A stretch of 64,000 nucleotides of DNA, from assembly GCF_030282825.1 (NCBI RefSeq), contig NZ_JASTZU010000021.1, positions 81,049 to 145,048 of the forward strand, read 5' to 3'. This DNA comes from Aquibacillus rhizosphaerae. GTDB lineage: Bacteria > Bacillota > Bacilli > Bacillales > Amphibacillaceae. The notes under the pieces are model-generated. The model saw only the letters and a list, made by a program, of their open reading frames with translations, had not been told where the DNA came from and ran no database searches. Both the position numbers and the translations under genes were made by a program. Each line of letters opens with the position of its first letter. The stretch's first letter is position 1. Shown in pieces: positions 27,073 to 36,012 of this stretch.

Positions 27073-27566
27073 TGGTTACTGAAAATGTTGTTAAAGTTGG
27101 AATTGCCGATCTAAAGTTTGCTAAGTCACCGGAGGTTTTGCGAACATCTGGATTAGGCTCTTGTGTAGGTGTTGTCGTCTATGACTTGTCTCAAAAGGTT
27201 GCTGGTATGGCTCATGTGATGTTACCTGATTCTACCCAATCAAGACGAGATAATTTAAATTTACTAAAATATGCAGACACATCTATCAATATACTAGTTG
27301 ATGAAATGGTGAATAATGGTGCAAGAAAATTTGCCATGAAAGCCAAAATGGCAGGTGGAGCTCAAATGTTTTCCTTCACCTCAACGAGTGATATGTTACG
27401 AGTAGGAGCGCGAAATATAGAAGCTGTAACAAAAATGTTAGAGATGTACCGAATCCCGATTGTTGCGCAGGATGTTGGAGGTAACAGTGGTAGAACGATT
27501 GAGTTTTGTCCAAGTACTGGAAAATTAAAAATTAGAACCGTCAACCAAGGTGAAGCAGAGATTTAA
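27069..27566 (+). CDS. cheD: CheD, chemoreceptor glutamine deamidase
   Basis: CheD deamidates specific glutamines of chemoreceptors and binds CheC. The 165-residue product has the catalytic cysteine in SGLGSCVGVVVYD, histidine in AHVMLPDS and the conserved KMAGGAQMF segment. The gene begins ATGATG overlapping the cheC stop; either ATG could serve. It is followed by sigD after 45 bases. Confidence 0.96.
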   Translation: MMVTENVVKVGIADLKFAKSPEVLRTSGLGSCVGVVVYDLSQKVAGMAHVMLPDSTQSRRDNLNLLKYADTSINILVDEMVNNGARKFAMKAKMAGGAQMFSFTSTSDMLRVGARNIEAVTKMLEMYRIPIVAQDVGGNSGRTIEFCPSTGKLKIRTVNQGEAEI

Positions 27567-27611
27567 CAACTTAGAAGTAGATAGCAACAAGACTATTGCG
27601 AGGTGATTTTG

Positions 27612-28379
27612 ATGTCTAATATTTCAACTACACAGGATATGCTGTGGGACAACTGGATAAAAGAACAGGATAATGATACTGGAAACAAATTAATTGAGAG
27701 TTATTTTTATTTGGTAAATTATCACGTACAAAGGATTGCTGCTCATCTACCGAATAGTGTTAGTAAAGATGATATAAAAAGCTTAGGCTTATTTGGTCTT
27801 TATGATGCACTTAAGAAGTTTGAGCCATCTCGTGATTTAAAGTTTGATACGTACGCATCTTTTCGAATTCGTGGTGCAATTATGGATGGGCTACGTAAGG
27901 AAGATTGGTTGTCTAGATCCGCAAGAGATAAAACAAAACAAGTAGAGAGAACATCCCAATTACTTGAGCAAAAATTACAGCGACAACCTACATCAAATGA
28001 AATTGCAAAAGAATTAAATATAACTGCTAGTGAAATAGAGGAAATCGTAAAAGACAGTCTGTTTGCTAATCTGTTATCAATAGAAGAAAAATCCTCAGAC
28101 TCTAATGATGATTATAAAGAAGGGGTTGGCTACAATTTACCCGATGAAAATAACCCACTTCCAGAACAACACCTAATTAGGGGTGAAGATTATCAAGAAT
28201 TAGAAATAGGCATTCAACAACTTAATAGTAATGAGCAAATGGTTGTTAGTTTATTTTATAAAGAAGAGCTAACATTTACTGAAATTGGTCATGTACTGGA
28301 ACTAACTACATCAAGAATTTCTCAGATACACAAACAAGCTATTTTCAAGTTAAGAAAAACATTATCCCAAAATGTATAA
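27612..28379 (+). CDS. sigD: SigD (FliA), sigma factor for late flagellar genes
   Basis: SigD is the sigma-28 factor that directs transcription of flagellin, motor, autolysin and chemoreceptor genes once the hook is complete. The 255-residue product has region 2 (YFYLVNYHVQRIAAHLPNSV onward, KFDTYASFRIRGAIMDGLRK), region 3 and region 4 (NEQMVVSLFYKEELTFTEIG, then SRISQIHKQAIFKLRK). I chose ATG at 27612, five bases after GAGGTGAT; TTG at 27603 overlaps that site. In B. subtilis its distance from the operon promoter affects cell-to-cell motility variation, and the distal position is kept here. Confidence 0.97.
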   Translation: MSNISTTQDMLWDNWIKEQDNDTGNKLIESYFYLVNYHVQRIAAHLPNSVSKDDIKSLGLFGLYDALKKFEPSRDLKFDTYASFRIRGAIMDGLRKEDWLSRSARDKTKQVERTSQLLEQKLQRQPTSNEIAKELNITASEIEEIVKDSLFANLLSIEEKSSDSNDDYKEGVGYNLPDENNPLPEQHLIRGEDYQELEIGIQQLNSNEQMVVSLFYKEELTFTEIGHVLELTTSRISQIHKQAIFKLRKTLSQNV

Positions 28380-28420
28380 GTTTATAGGTTTTTTAAAATA
28401 AATCTAAAGGGGATTAGGGT

Positions 28421-29797
28421 GTGAATCGATTAAATGAATTCTTTGATTTAACTATTTCTAAAGATCTAATGTTAGTAACACTTAGCTTTAAAAAAAATAA
28501 AGAATATAATGGTGAAAACTTAAATGAAGATGAGTTAAAAAAATATCTATCTGATCACAATATATTATTTGGAGTAGATGAGAAGGTAGTTAAGCAATTG
28601 ACAACTTCATTTAATATTGAACAATTACCAATTGATATTGCAAAAGGACTCCCTGCAATTAATGGAAAAGATGGACAAATTCATTTTTTGGACAAGGGGA
28701 AAACACAAGTTGAGCATAATGAAAAATCTGATTTTAGAGATGTGTTTAAAATCCCTTCCAAAAAAAACGGTGAAAAGATAGCCTTTATCACTGCCCCAAC
28801 AACAGGTGATAAAGGTATAAATGTGTACGGTAAAGAGGTCAAGCAAATTCCTGGTAAAAAAATTCGTATAAGAGCTGGGAAAAACGTTGAGTTTGTTGAA
28901 TCTGAAAATGCATTTTATGCAAAAGCAGATGGTCAGTTGAGTATTGGTGAAAAAGTCATTCAGGTGTTTCCAACATATGAAGTGAGAGGGGACCTATCTC
29001 TTAAAACTGGCAACTTAAATTTTGTCGGATCGATTACCATCCATGGAAATGTACCGGCTGGCTATTCGGTGAAAGCAGAAGGAGACGTGCAAATATTTGG
29101 CATGGTTGAAGCGGCTTATATTGAAGCGGGTGGAAGTGTAATAGTTTCAGAAGGGATTGCTGGATTAAGAAAAGGAACGATTATTGCTGGTCTTGATTTA
29201 AAGGCTGGTTACATTAATCAAGCAATAATTGAGGTAGGACGAGATATTATCATTAATAATTCTATTTTGCATAGTCATTGTGTTGCACAGGAACATATTT
29301 ACTGTCAAAATGGAAATATAATTGGCGGTATGTACTCTGCAGGTAAAACAATTGAGGCCAAAGATATAGGCAACAAAATGAATACAAAAACAGAATTAGC
29401 TTTTGGTATAAACAAAAAGCTTGGAGAGTATGAGAAAGCGCTTCAATTAGAAAAAAAGAAACTAGTAGATAATAAAGAAAAGTTGCAGTTATTAGGTGAC
29501 AGTCTAGCGGCAAAAAAAGAATCATCTGTTGGTTTAACTTCAAAAGAGAGAATCGTCTTACTAAAACAACGCAATACAATGGAACAAACCATACATAAAT
29601 TAGAAGAGATAACCAATGAGTTAAATGAATTACAAGTTTCTATCGGGGATTTGGAAGGCTTGAAATTAGTTGCTAAGGGTTGTATCTATCCGAATGTAGA
29701 TTTAACTTTTGGAAAATATAAAAGGTCAGTAACTAGTATTTATAAATATTCTCAAGTATTATTAGACAATCATGAGATTGCAATTCAACCACTTTAA
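28421..29797 (+). CDS. FapA / DUF342 family polymer-forming protein
   Basis: This 458-residue protein belongs to the DUF342 (FapA) family: an N-terminal domain, a right-handed beta-helix-like middle (about residues 185-300) with GSITIHGNVPAGYSVKAEGD, VQIFGMVEAAYIEAGGSVIV and similar turns, and a C-terminal coiled coil (about 325-420, KLGEYEKALQLEKKKLVDNK onward). No membrane segment is seen. The family is often near flagellar or chemotaxis genes, but its function is not well settled. GTG at 28421 follows AAAGGGGATTAGG. Its place after sigD, not seen in B. subtilis 168 as far as I recall, suggests a motility or surface role; that is inference. Confidence 0.85.
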   Translation: MNRLNEFFDLTISKDLMLVTLSFKKNKEYNGENLNEDELKKYLSDHNILFGVDEKVVKQLTTSFNIEQLPIDIAKGLPAINGKDGQIHFLDKGKTQVEHNEKSDFRDVFKIPSKKNGEKIAFITAPTTGDKGINVYGKEVKQIPGKKIRIRAGKNVEFVESENAFYAKADGQLSIGEKVIQVFPTYEVRGDLSLKTGNLNFVGSITIHGNVPAGYSVKAEGDVQIFGMVEAAYIEAGGSVIVSEGIAGLRKGTIIAGLDLKAGYINQAIIEVGRDIIINNSILHSHCVAQEHIYCQNGNIIGGMYSAGKTIEAKDIGNKMNTKTELAFGINKKLGEYEKALQLEKKKLVDNKEKLQLLGDSLAAKKESSVGLTSKERIVLLKQRNTMEQTIHKLEEITNELNELQVSIGDLEGLKLVAKGCIYPNVDLTFGKYKRSVTSIYKYSQVLLDNHEIAIQPL

Positions 29798-29820
29798 GCA
29801 AGCTTAAGGATGCGATTATT

Positions 29821-30132
29821 ATGAGTTGGAAATCTGTAGAAATGCAAGTTGCTCTTCCTCGTACCCAAGATGCAGGTAGAATACAAGATCAAATGCAACA
29901 ACGGGGGAGAATTGATCAAGAATCTCTTGCTAGTAACCAATTAGTAAAGGAAGAAATGAAACGAAAACAAGTAAATGACTATAATCAAAAGAATAATGTT
30001 AATAATAAAAAACAAGAGCCTAACAATCAAGCATGGATGAACAAACGGTCAAAGAATGAAATGGAGAATGATGCACTCGTTGTTTCGACCGACCACCCCT
30101 ATTTAGGAAAACAAATTGATTTCAATGGCTGA
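29821..30132 (+). CDS. Small Asn/Gln/Lys-rich protein of unknown function
   Basis: I do not recognise a named family. The 103-residue product starts MSWKSVEMQVALPRTQDAGR. The rest is polar, with a Gln/Lys/Asn-rich middle (KEEMKRKQVNDYNQKNNVNN) and a C-terminal VVSTDHPYLGKQIDFNG that looks ordered. There is no signal peptide or membrane segment. It begins 24 bases after the DUF342 gene, and the swrB-like gene starts 10 bases after its stop, so it sits in the same operon and is likely a motility accessory gene. The short start MEMQVALPRTQD-like block seems the part most likely conserved in relatives. Confidence 0.75.
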   Translation: MSWKSVEMQVALPRTQDAGRIQDQMQQRGRIDQESLASNQLVKEEMKRKQVNDYNQKNNVNNKKQEPNNQAWMNKRSKNEMENDALVVSTDHPYLGKQIDFNG

Positions 30133-30142
30133 GAGGGATTTT

Positions 30143-30658
30143 ATGACATCTATTTTATTTTTAGTTAGCTTTTTATTACATGTAATGACATTTATCTTTT
30201 TAAAAACGTTGAAAGATAAAGTGAATTTATTTGATGATCTGGAAGCTAAACAAAAAAGTAACATTAAAGAAATGGAAGATTTGTTGGCAGTTTACCTAAT
30301 AGAAATAAAAGAAGAAAATGACAAATTATTGCATGTTTTAAAAGAAAATGAACAACCTAAACCGAGATTAAATACGAAAGCAAACCATGTGGACATTCAG
30401 TCCAACCCAAAAAATAATACTAAATACGAATTGACATCAAAGCCTGTTTATGAAGATGAAATGAATAAAAGTAAGGACTATAAGGAATATTCTCCACCTG
30501 TTGACAATAATGGACAAGATGTATTGGAGCAATCCGTTGCTTCAAGGGTTTATTCATTGCATAATCAAGGGAATTCAGTTGAAACTATCGCAAAAAAACT
30601 TGATTGTGGGAAGACAGAAGTAGAGCTTATGTTAAAATTTCATCGTAAAAACTCATAA
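30143..30658 (+). CDS. swrB: SwrB-like membrane-anchored swarming/flagellar protein
   Basis: The 171-residue product has an N-terminal membrane segment (ILFLVSFLLHVMTFIFLKTL), a coiled coil at about residues 25-65 (NLFDDLEAKQKSNIKEMEDL) and a polar linker. A C-terminal helix-turn-helix-like block, SRVYSLHNQGNSVETIAKKL with DCGKTEVELMLKF, follows. This architecture and the place between sigD and rpsB match B. subtilis SwrB (YlxL), reported to activate the export apparatus and needed for swarming. I chose ATG at 30143 after GAGAGGGA; ATG at 30125 and 30116 lie upstream within the previous gene. The symbol is by position and architecture, not close identity. Confidence 0.75.
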   Translation: MTSILFLVSFLLHVMTFIFLKTLKDKVNLFDDLEAKQKSNIKEMEDLLAVYLIEIKEENDKLLHVLKENEQPKPRLNTKANHVDIQSNPKNNTKYELTSKPVYEDEMNKSKDYKEYSPPVDNNGQDVLEQSVASRVYSLHNQGNSVETIAKKLDCGKTEVELMLKFHRKNS

Positions 30659-30664
30659 AATTGC

Positions 30665-30693
30665 TTGATTGCTCGAATTGCATGTGTTATATT
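30665..30693 (+). promoter_or_regulatory. Candidate sigma-A promoter of rpsB
   Basis: TTGATT at 30665-30670, a 17 bp spacer and TATATT at 30688-30693 preceded by an extended TGT (TG one base before the hexamer) form a good housekeeping promoter. Transcription would start near 30700, giving a leader of about 115 bases before rpsB. Confidence 0.65.
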
Positions 30694-30699
30694 TATTTT

Positions 30700-30810
30700 T
30701 GGTGTTAATCACACACGTTTGTGGATTATGTGAGAGGTGCTAACCAAACAAAGTTAGTTCTTACGTAAAAATGAAGCAGGCGGAGGCTAAAAAACCAATC
30801 TAGGAGGAAA
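30700..30810 (+). promoter_or_regulatory. Structured leader of rpsB, possible S2 autoregulation site
   Basis: Two hairpins can be drawn. AATC/CACA at 30707-30715 pairs with TGTG/GATT at 30720-30727, and CTAAC at 30740-30744 pairs with GTTAG at 30753-30757. A purine-rich GCAGGCGGAGG follows, and AGGAGG stands before the ATG. Ribosomal protein operons often carry leader RNA bound by their product; S2 binding here is inferred only. Confidence 0.45.
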
Positions 30811-30816
30811 CATATT

Positions 30817-31560
30817 ATGGCAGTTATTTCAATGAAACAACTACTAGAAGCAGGTGTACATTTCGGACACCAGACACGCCGTTGGAATCCAAAAATGAAG
30901 AAGTATATCTTCACAGAGCGTAACGGTATTTATATTATCGACCTTCAAAAAACAGTTAAAAAGGTTGATGAAGCTTACAATTACGTGAAAGAGGTTGCAG
31001 CTAATGGCGGAACTGTTCTTTTCGTAGGTACTAAGAAACAAGCTCAGGAATCTGTAAAGGACGAAGCAATCCGTTCTGGTATGTACTTTGTTAACCAACG
31101 TTGGTTAGGTGGAACATTAACTAACTTCGGTACTATTCGTAAACGTATTAATCGTTTAAAAGAAATAGAACGCATGGAAGAAGATGGAACGTTTGAAGTT
31201 CTTCCTAAGAAAGAAGTTGTAGGACTTCTTAAAGAAAAAGAACGTCTTGTGAAATTCTTAGGCGGGATTAAGGAAATGAAAAAAATTCCTGACGTATTAT
31301 TCATTATTGACCCTCGTAAAGAGCGTATTGCGGTAGCAGAAGCACACAAATTACACATTCCAATTGTAGGAATTGTTGATACTAATTGTGATCCAGATGA
31401 GATTGATTATGTTATCCCAGCTAACGATGATGCAATTCGTGCTGTGAAACTTCTAACTGGTAAAATGGCAGATGCTATTTTAGAAGCAAAACAGGGAGAA
31501 GTAACAGAAGAGCCTGCTGTTGAAGAAACTAAAGAAGTTGAAGCAGCAGCAAAAGAGTAA
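30817..31560 (+). CDS. rpsB: 30S ribosomal protein S2
   Basis: S2 binds near the neck of the 30S subunit and is required for mRNA and S1 docking. The 247-residue product starts [20 protein letters not shown] and contains [20 protein letters not shown] and the central [15 protein letters not shown] block. The C-terminal tail is Glu/Ala-rich, as usual. The ATG follows AGGAGG. It has its own candidate promoter and a terminator after it, with tsf downstream as in most Bacilli. Confidence 0.98.
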   Translation: MAVISMKQLLEAGVHFGHQTRRWNPKMKKYIFTERNGIYIIDLQKTVKKVDEAYNYVKEVAANGGTVLFVGTKKQAQESVKDEAIRSGMYFVNQRWLGGTLTNFGTIRKRINRLKEIERMEEDGTFEVLPKKEVVGLLKEKERLVKFLGGIKEMKKIPDVLFIIDPRKERIAVAEAHKLHIPIVGIVDTNCDPDEIDYVIPANDDAIRAVKLLTGKMADAILEAKQGEVTEEPAVEETKEVEAAAKE

Positions 31561-31571
31561 CGAAGGTTTAG

Positions 31572-31607
31572 GGTGATAGAAGGGGAACCTTTTATCACCT
31601 TTTTTTA
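31572..31607 (+). terminator. Intrinsic terminator between rpsB and tsf
   Basis: GGTGATA at 31572-31578 pairs with TATCACC at 31593-31599, with an inner AAGG/CCTT stem and GGAA loop. A run of T follows (31600-31607). It should partly separate rpsB from tsf, allowing more S2 than EF-Ts or leaving read-through to tsf. Confidence 0.88.
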
Positions 31608-31657
31608 AGAAATAATCGTATGATTTAGGTACATAATTATTAAAGGAGGAATTTGTA

Positions 31658-32542
31658 ATGGCTGTAACTGCAAAAATGGTAAAAGAACTTCGCGAAAAAA
31701 CTGGTGCTGGAATGATGGACTGTAAAAAAGCACTTCAAGAAACTGATGGAGATATTGATCAAGCAATTGACTATCTACGTGAGAAAGGTATTTCTAAAGC
31801 TGCTAAAAAAGCTGATCGTATAGCTGCAGAAGGTTCTACTCATGTTGAGGTGAAAGGGAACTCTGCTGTTTTATTTGAAATGAACTGTGAAACGGATTTT
31901 GTTACAAAGAATGATCAATTTAAAGACCTCTTAGCTGAATTAGGAAAGCATTTAGTTGAGCAAAAACCAGAGTCAGTTGAAGCAGCACTAAAACAAAACC
32001 TTCATGGTGATGGAACTAATTTAGAGGAATATATTAATTCTAATATTGCTAAAATTGGTGAAAAGTTATCACTTCGTCGCTTTACTATTTTTGAAAAGAC
32101 GGATAGTGATGCATTTGGTGCATATATCCATATGGGTGGAAATATTGGGGCATTAACTATTTTAGAAGGGTCAAATGATGAAGCTACTGCAAAAGATGTT
32201 GCGATGCATATTGCAGCAGTTAATCCTCGCTACGTATCTCGTGATGCGGTGTCTCAGGAAGAGGTTGAAAAAGAGCGTGAAGTTCTAAAAACGCAAGCTT
32301 TAAACGAAGGAAAACCAGAGAAAATCGTTGAAAAAATGGTAGAAGGTCGTCTTGGTAAATTCTTTGAAGAAATTTGTTTATTAGAGCAAGGTTTTGTTAA
32401 GAATCCGGACGAAAAAGTGAAAAAAGTATTGGCTGATAAAGGAGCAACGATCAAAGGGTTTGTTCGTTATCAAGTAGGAGAAGGAATCGAAAAACGTGTA
32501 GATAATTTTGCTGAAGAAGTAATGAGTCAAGTTAAAAAATAA
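31658..32542 (+). CDS. tsf: Elongation factor Ts
   Basis: EF-Ts is the nucleotide exchange factor that reloads EF-Tu with GTP. The 294-residue product has the N-terminal UBA-like domain ([20 protein letters not shown]), the TDFVTKND signature near residue 80 and the C-terminal dimerisation module. AAAGGAGG precedes the ATG. No clear promoter was found in the 50 bases after the rpsB terminator, so expression probably comes from read-through. Confidence 0.98.
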   Translation: MAVTAKMVKELREKTGAGMMDCKKALQETDGDIDQAIDYLREKGISKAAKKADRIAAEGSTHVEVKGNSAVLFEMNCETDFVTKNDQFKDLLAELGKHLVEQKPESVEAALKQNLHGDGTNLEEYINSNIAKIGEKLSLRRFTIFEKTDSDAFGAYIHMGGNIGALTILEGSNDEATAKDVAMHIAAVNPRYVSRDAVSQEEVEKEREVLKTQALNEGKPEKIVEKMVEGRLGKFFEEICLLEQGFVKNPDEKVKKVLADKGATIKGFVRYQVGEGIEKRVDNFAEEVMSQVKK

Positions 32543-32623
32543 TTAGCATAAGCTTCAATATATTAGTCTAACCTTGACAATAATAGAATGTAGTTTCTTA
32601 TATGGTTAACGGTTCGTTGAAAT

Positions 32624-32662
32624 TATACAAAATGGGGAACACATTGTGTTCCCTTTTGTATA
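32624..32662 (+). terminator. Long hairpin terminator after tsf
   Basis: TATACAAAA at 32624-32632 pairs with TTTTGTATA at 32654-32662. GGGAACAC (32635-32642) pairs with GTGTTCCC (32646-32653) around an ATT loop. The stem is about 17 bp with one unpaired TG. The T run is short and inside the stem, so efficiency is uncertain. It separates tsf from pyrH. Confidence 0.75.
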
Positions 32663-32768
32663 ACTTGGTAGCAGTAACGTTCAATGAGATGATTTACTGG
32701 TTAATCAGCATTTGAAAGAGTATGATAGAATAAATGTTTCTTTAAAATAAATACTATTAATTACATAA

Positions 32769-33503
<735 letters not shown>

Positions 33504-33505
33504 AA

Positions 33506-34063
33506 TTGTCAAAAGAAATTATCAAAGATACACAATCAAAGATGTCACAAGCAGTACAATCATTTTCAAAACAGTTATCAACAGTAAGAGCAGGAAGAGC
33601 TACCCCATCTTTACTAGATAATGTTTATGTCGACTATTACGGTGCAACTACACCACTTAATCAATTGTCTACAATCTCAGTACCTGAAGCAAGACTCTTA
33701 GTAATTACACCTTTTGATAAATCTTCTACTTCAGATATTGAAAAAGCTATTCAAAAGGCTGATCTAGGTTTATCACCTTCAAGTGATGGAAACGTAATAA
33801 GAATTAATATACCTGCACTTACAGAAGAAAGACGTAAAGATTTAGTCAAAGTAGTTGGGAAATATGCAGAGGAATCTAAAGTTCAAGTTAGAAACATACG
33901 CAGGGATGCTAATGATAGCTTAAAGAAAGCTGAAAAAAATGGTGACTTAACTGAAGATGAGTTAAGAGGATTTCAAGACGACGTCCAGCAGGAAACTGAT
34001 AAACATATAGTAGAAATTGATAAGCTAACTAAGCAAAAAGAAAAAGAAATTATGGAAGTTTGA
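33506..34063 (+). CDS. frr: Ribosome recycling factor
   Basis: RRF works with EF-G to split ribosomes after termination. The 185-residue product has the conserved [20 protein letters not shown] block, the domain II beta region and the C-terminal helix with [20 protein letters not shown]. The start is TTG at 33506, with AAGGGGG upstream; the gene begins two bases after the pyrH stop. It is followed by two terminators. Confidence 0.98.
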   Translation: MSKEIIKDTQSKMSQAVQSFSKQLSTVRAGRATPSLLDNVYVDYYGATTPLNQLSTISVPEARLLVITPFDKSSTSDIEKAIQKADLGLSPSSDGNVIRINIPALTEERRKDLVKVVGKYAEESKVQVRNIRRDANDSLKKAEKNGDLTEDELRGFQDDVQQETDKHIVEIDKLTKQKEKEIMEV

Positions 34064-34091
34064 GTCTATAACATGTAAAATAATGATTAGA

Positions 34092-34135
34092 AAAACTCGG
34101 CATTCGCATCAACTTTTAGCGAGTGCCGTAGTTTT
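34092..34135 (+). terminator. Intrinsic terminator after frr
   Basis: AAAACT and CGGCATTCGC (34092-34107) pair with GCGAGTGCCG (34119-34128) and AGTTTT (34130-34135). The stem has one G-T wobble and one unpaired base. The right side ends in TTTT. This is a strong end to the pyrH-frr transcript. Confidence 0.85.
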
Positions 34136-34187
34136 GCTTATACTATCTACCGACACAACTTGTTAATTATGATAGTATTAAGTAAGG

Positions 34188-34210
34188 CCCTCTTTACAAA
34201 GGGGGTTTTT
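34188..34210 (+). terminator. Second intrinsic terminator downstream of frr
   Basis: CCCTCTTT at 34188-34195 pairs with AAAGGGGG at 34198-34205 with one G-T wobble, followed by TTTTT. A further TACTATC/GATAGTA inverted repeat (34141-34147 with 34171-34177) precedes it. Two terminators about 55 bases apart are either redundancy or the end of a separate short RNA. Confidence 0.75.
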
Positions 34211-34416
34211 GCACGTATAAGGGGTATAAGACAAGTCAAATTGCTATACTTATAAAATACGTATCATTTACTTTTATGATAAGCTTGTCTATATTAACTT
34301 AATAAAACCTAATTATTCTGGTCTTAGTGATTAAATAACATAAATATATAGAATACATTAGTTAATTAATATAGCCTGATCTTAATATATATGTTTTGTC
34401 TCATGGAGGATATGCT
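34211..34416 (+). other. Untranslated region before uppS
   Basis: This very AT-rich stretch holds no credible ORF. AGACAAG at 34229-34235 is the inverted copy of CTTGTCT at 34284-34290. Between them TATCAT (34262-34267) pairs with ATGATA (34276-34281), so a branched hairpin can be drawn. I could not place a convincing -35 and -10 pair, although uppS needs one if the upstream terminators work. Confidence 0.4.
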
Positions 34417-35187
34417 ATGCCGATGATTAAACTTCCTTTTTTAAAAAAGAAAACATCAAAAGTAAAACAAGAGAATATTGTTTCACAGGATAATTTACCA
34501 GAACATGTGGCTATAATAATGGATGGTAACGGTCGTTGGGCAAACAAGAGAGGGTTACCAAGATTTGCTGGTCACAAAGAGGGTATGGATAATGTGAAAA
34601 CAATTGTAAAAGTAGCGAATAAGTATAATGTGAAAATTTTGACATTATACGCTTTTTCTACTGAAAATTGGAAACGTCCGAAAAAAGAAATTGATTATTT
34701 AATGAAATTACCTATGGAATTTTTAAATACATATTTACCAGAACTCATAGAAGAAAATGTCCAAATACAAACAATTGGTGAATTCGATGTCTTACCTACA
34801 CATACAAAAAGTGCTGTTCAAAAAGCAAAAAATCAAACAAAAGAAAACACAGGGTTAATTTTAAATATCGCATTGAATTATGGTAGTAGGTATGAGATTG
34901 TTCAAGCTATTAAAAAACTGGTTGATGATATTGATAAACAAGATTTTCAACTAGGAGACATAAATGAAGAAATGTTTGGTAATTATTTATATACGGGTGA
35001 TTTACGTGATCCAGATTTATTAATAAGAACGAGTGGAGAAATCCGCCTTAGTAATTTTTTGTTATGGCAATCTGCCTACACAGAATTTTGGTTTACAGAT
35101 GTTTTTTGGCCGGACTTTAATGAAAATATATTCAAAAAAGCCCTTATCGACTATCAAAAAAGAAAGCGTCGATATGGTGGCATCTAA
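34417..35187 (+). CDS. uppS: Undecaprenyl diphosphate synthase
   Basis: UppS adds eight isoprene units to farnesyl diphosphate to make the lipid carrier for cell wall synthesis. The 256-residue product has the catalytic AIIMDGNGRWANKRGLPRFA motif (Asp in MDGN), TLYAFSTENWKRP, and the C-terminal LIRTSGEIRLSNFLLWQ block. I chose ATG at 34417 because GGAGGA lies six bases upstream; TTG at 34396 precedes it. It begins the uppS-cdsA-dxr-rasP envelope cluster. Confidence 0.97.
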   Translation: MPMIKLPFLKKKTSKVKQENIVSQDNLPEHVAIIMDGNGRWANKRGLPRFAGHKEGMDNVKTIVKVANKYNVKILTLYAFSTENWKRPKKEIDYLMKLPMEFLNTYLPELIEENVQIQTIGEFDVLPTHTKSAVQKAKNQTKENTGLILNIALNYGSRYEIVQAIKKLVDDIDKQDFQLGDINEEMFGNYLYTGDLRDPDLLIRTSGEIRLSNFLLWQSAYTEFWFTDVFWPDFNENIFKKALIDYQKRKRRYGGI

Positions 35188-35199
35188 GGTGTTGAAATT

Positions 35200-35985
35200 A
35201 TGAAAATAAGAATAATTACAGCTGTTATAGCAATTTTACTGTTTTTCCCTTTTGTATTTTACGGTGATTGGCCATTTAAGGTGATCATGTACATAATAGC
35301 TACAATTGGTGTCTTAGAATTATTAAGAATAAGGAAAACAACAAGATACCCAATTCCAGCATTTATTACGCTTTTATTACTTTGGTCACTCTTATATCCG
35401 AACTCTGATATATTTTATATGAATAAGATTGAAATGGCATTATTATCAGTATTGCTATTGTTATCTTATACTGTGTTAGTGAAAAATAAATTCACTTTTG
35501 ATGACGCAGGGTTTATGGTGTTATCAGCAATTTATGTTGGTTTAGGTTTCTATTACTTCATGGAAACAAGATTAGAAGCAGAAAATGGCTTAATCTACAT
35601 CTTTTATGCCATTGTTGTTATTCTTGCTACCGATACAGGAGCCTACTTTTTTGGAAAAGCATTTGGTAAACGAAAACTTTGGCCAGAAATAAGCCCTAAT
35701 AAAACAATTGAAGGAGCTATTGGTGGCATTTTCCTTGCTTGTATAGCTGCATTTGTTTTCCTTACCTTTTTCCCGGTTGAACATTCGTCATTTATTGTTT
35801 TTATTGTTACAGTTCTAGCGTCTGCATTTGGACAAGTTGGTGATTTAGTTGAGTCTGCTATTAAACGACATTATCATGTGAAGGACTCTGGTAAGATACT
35901 TCCAGGGCATGGTGGTATCTTAGATAGATTTGATAGTTGGCTATTTGTTTTTCCATTATTGCATTTTATTAATTTTATATCATAG
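35200..35985 (+). CDS. cdsA: Phosphatidate cytidylyltransferase
   Basis: CdsA makes CDP-diacylglycerol, the precursor of all phospholipids, in the membrane. The 261-residue product has about eight hydrophobic segments. The family signature toward the C-terminus runs SAFGQVGDLVESAIKRHYHV, then KDSGKILPGHGGILDRFDS, whose acidic residues bind metal. ATG at 35200 is 12 bases after uppS; the Shine-Dalgarno is modest (AAGGTG). Co-transcription with uppS is likely. Confidence 0.97.
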   Translation: MKIRIITAVIAILLFFPFVFYGDWPFKVIMYIIATIGVLELLRIRKTTRYPIPAFITLLLLWSLLYPNSDIFYMNKIEMALLSVLLLLSYTVLVKNKFTFDDAGFMVLSAIYVGLGFYYFMETRLEAENGLIYIFYAIVVILATDTGAYFFGKAFGKRKLWPEISPNKTIEGAIGGIFLACIAAFVFLTFFPVEHSSFIVFIVTVLASAFGQVGDLVESAIKRHYHVKDSGKILPGHGGILDRFDSWLFVFPLLHFINFIS

Positions 35986-36012
35986 TATGGAATAGATATA
36001 GGAGCGTGACGA

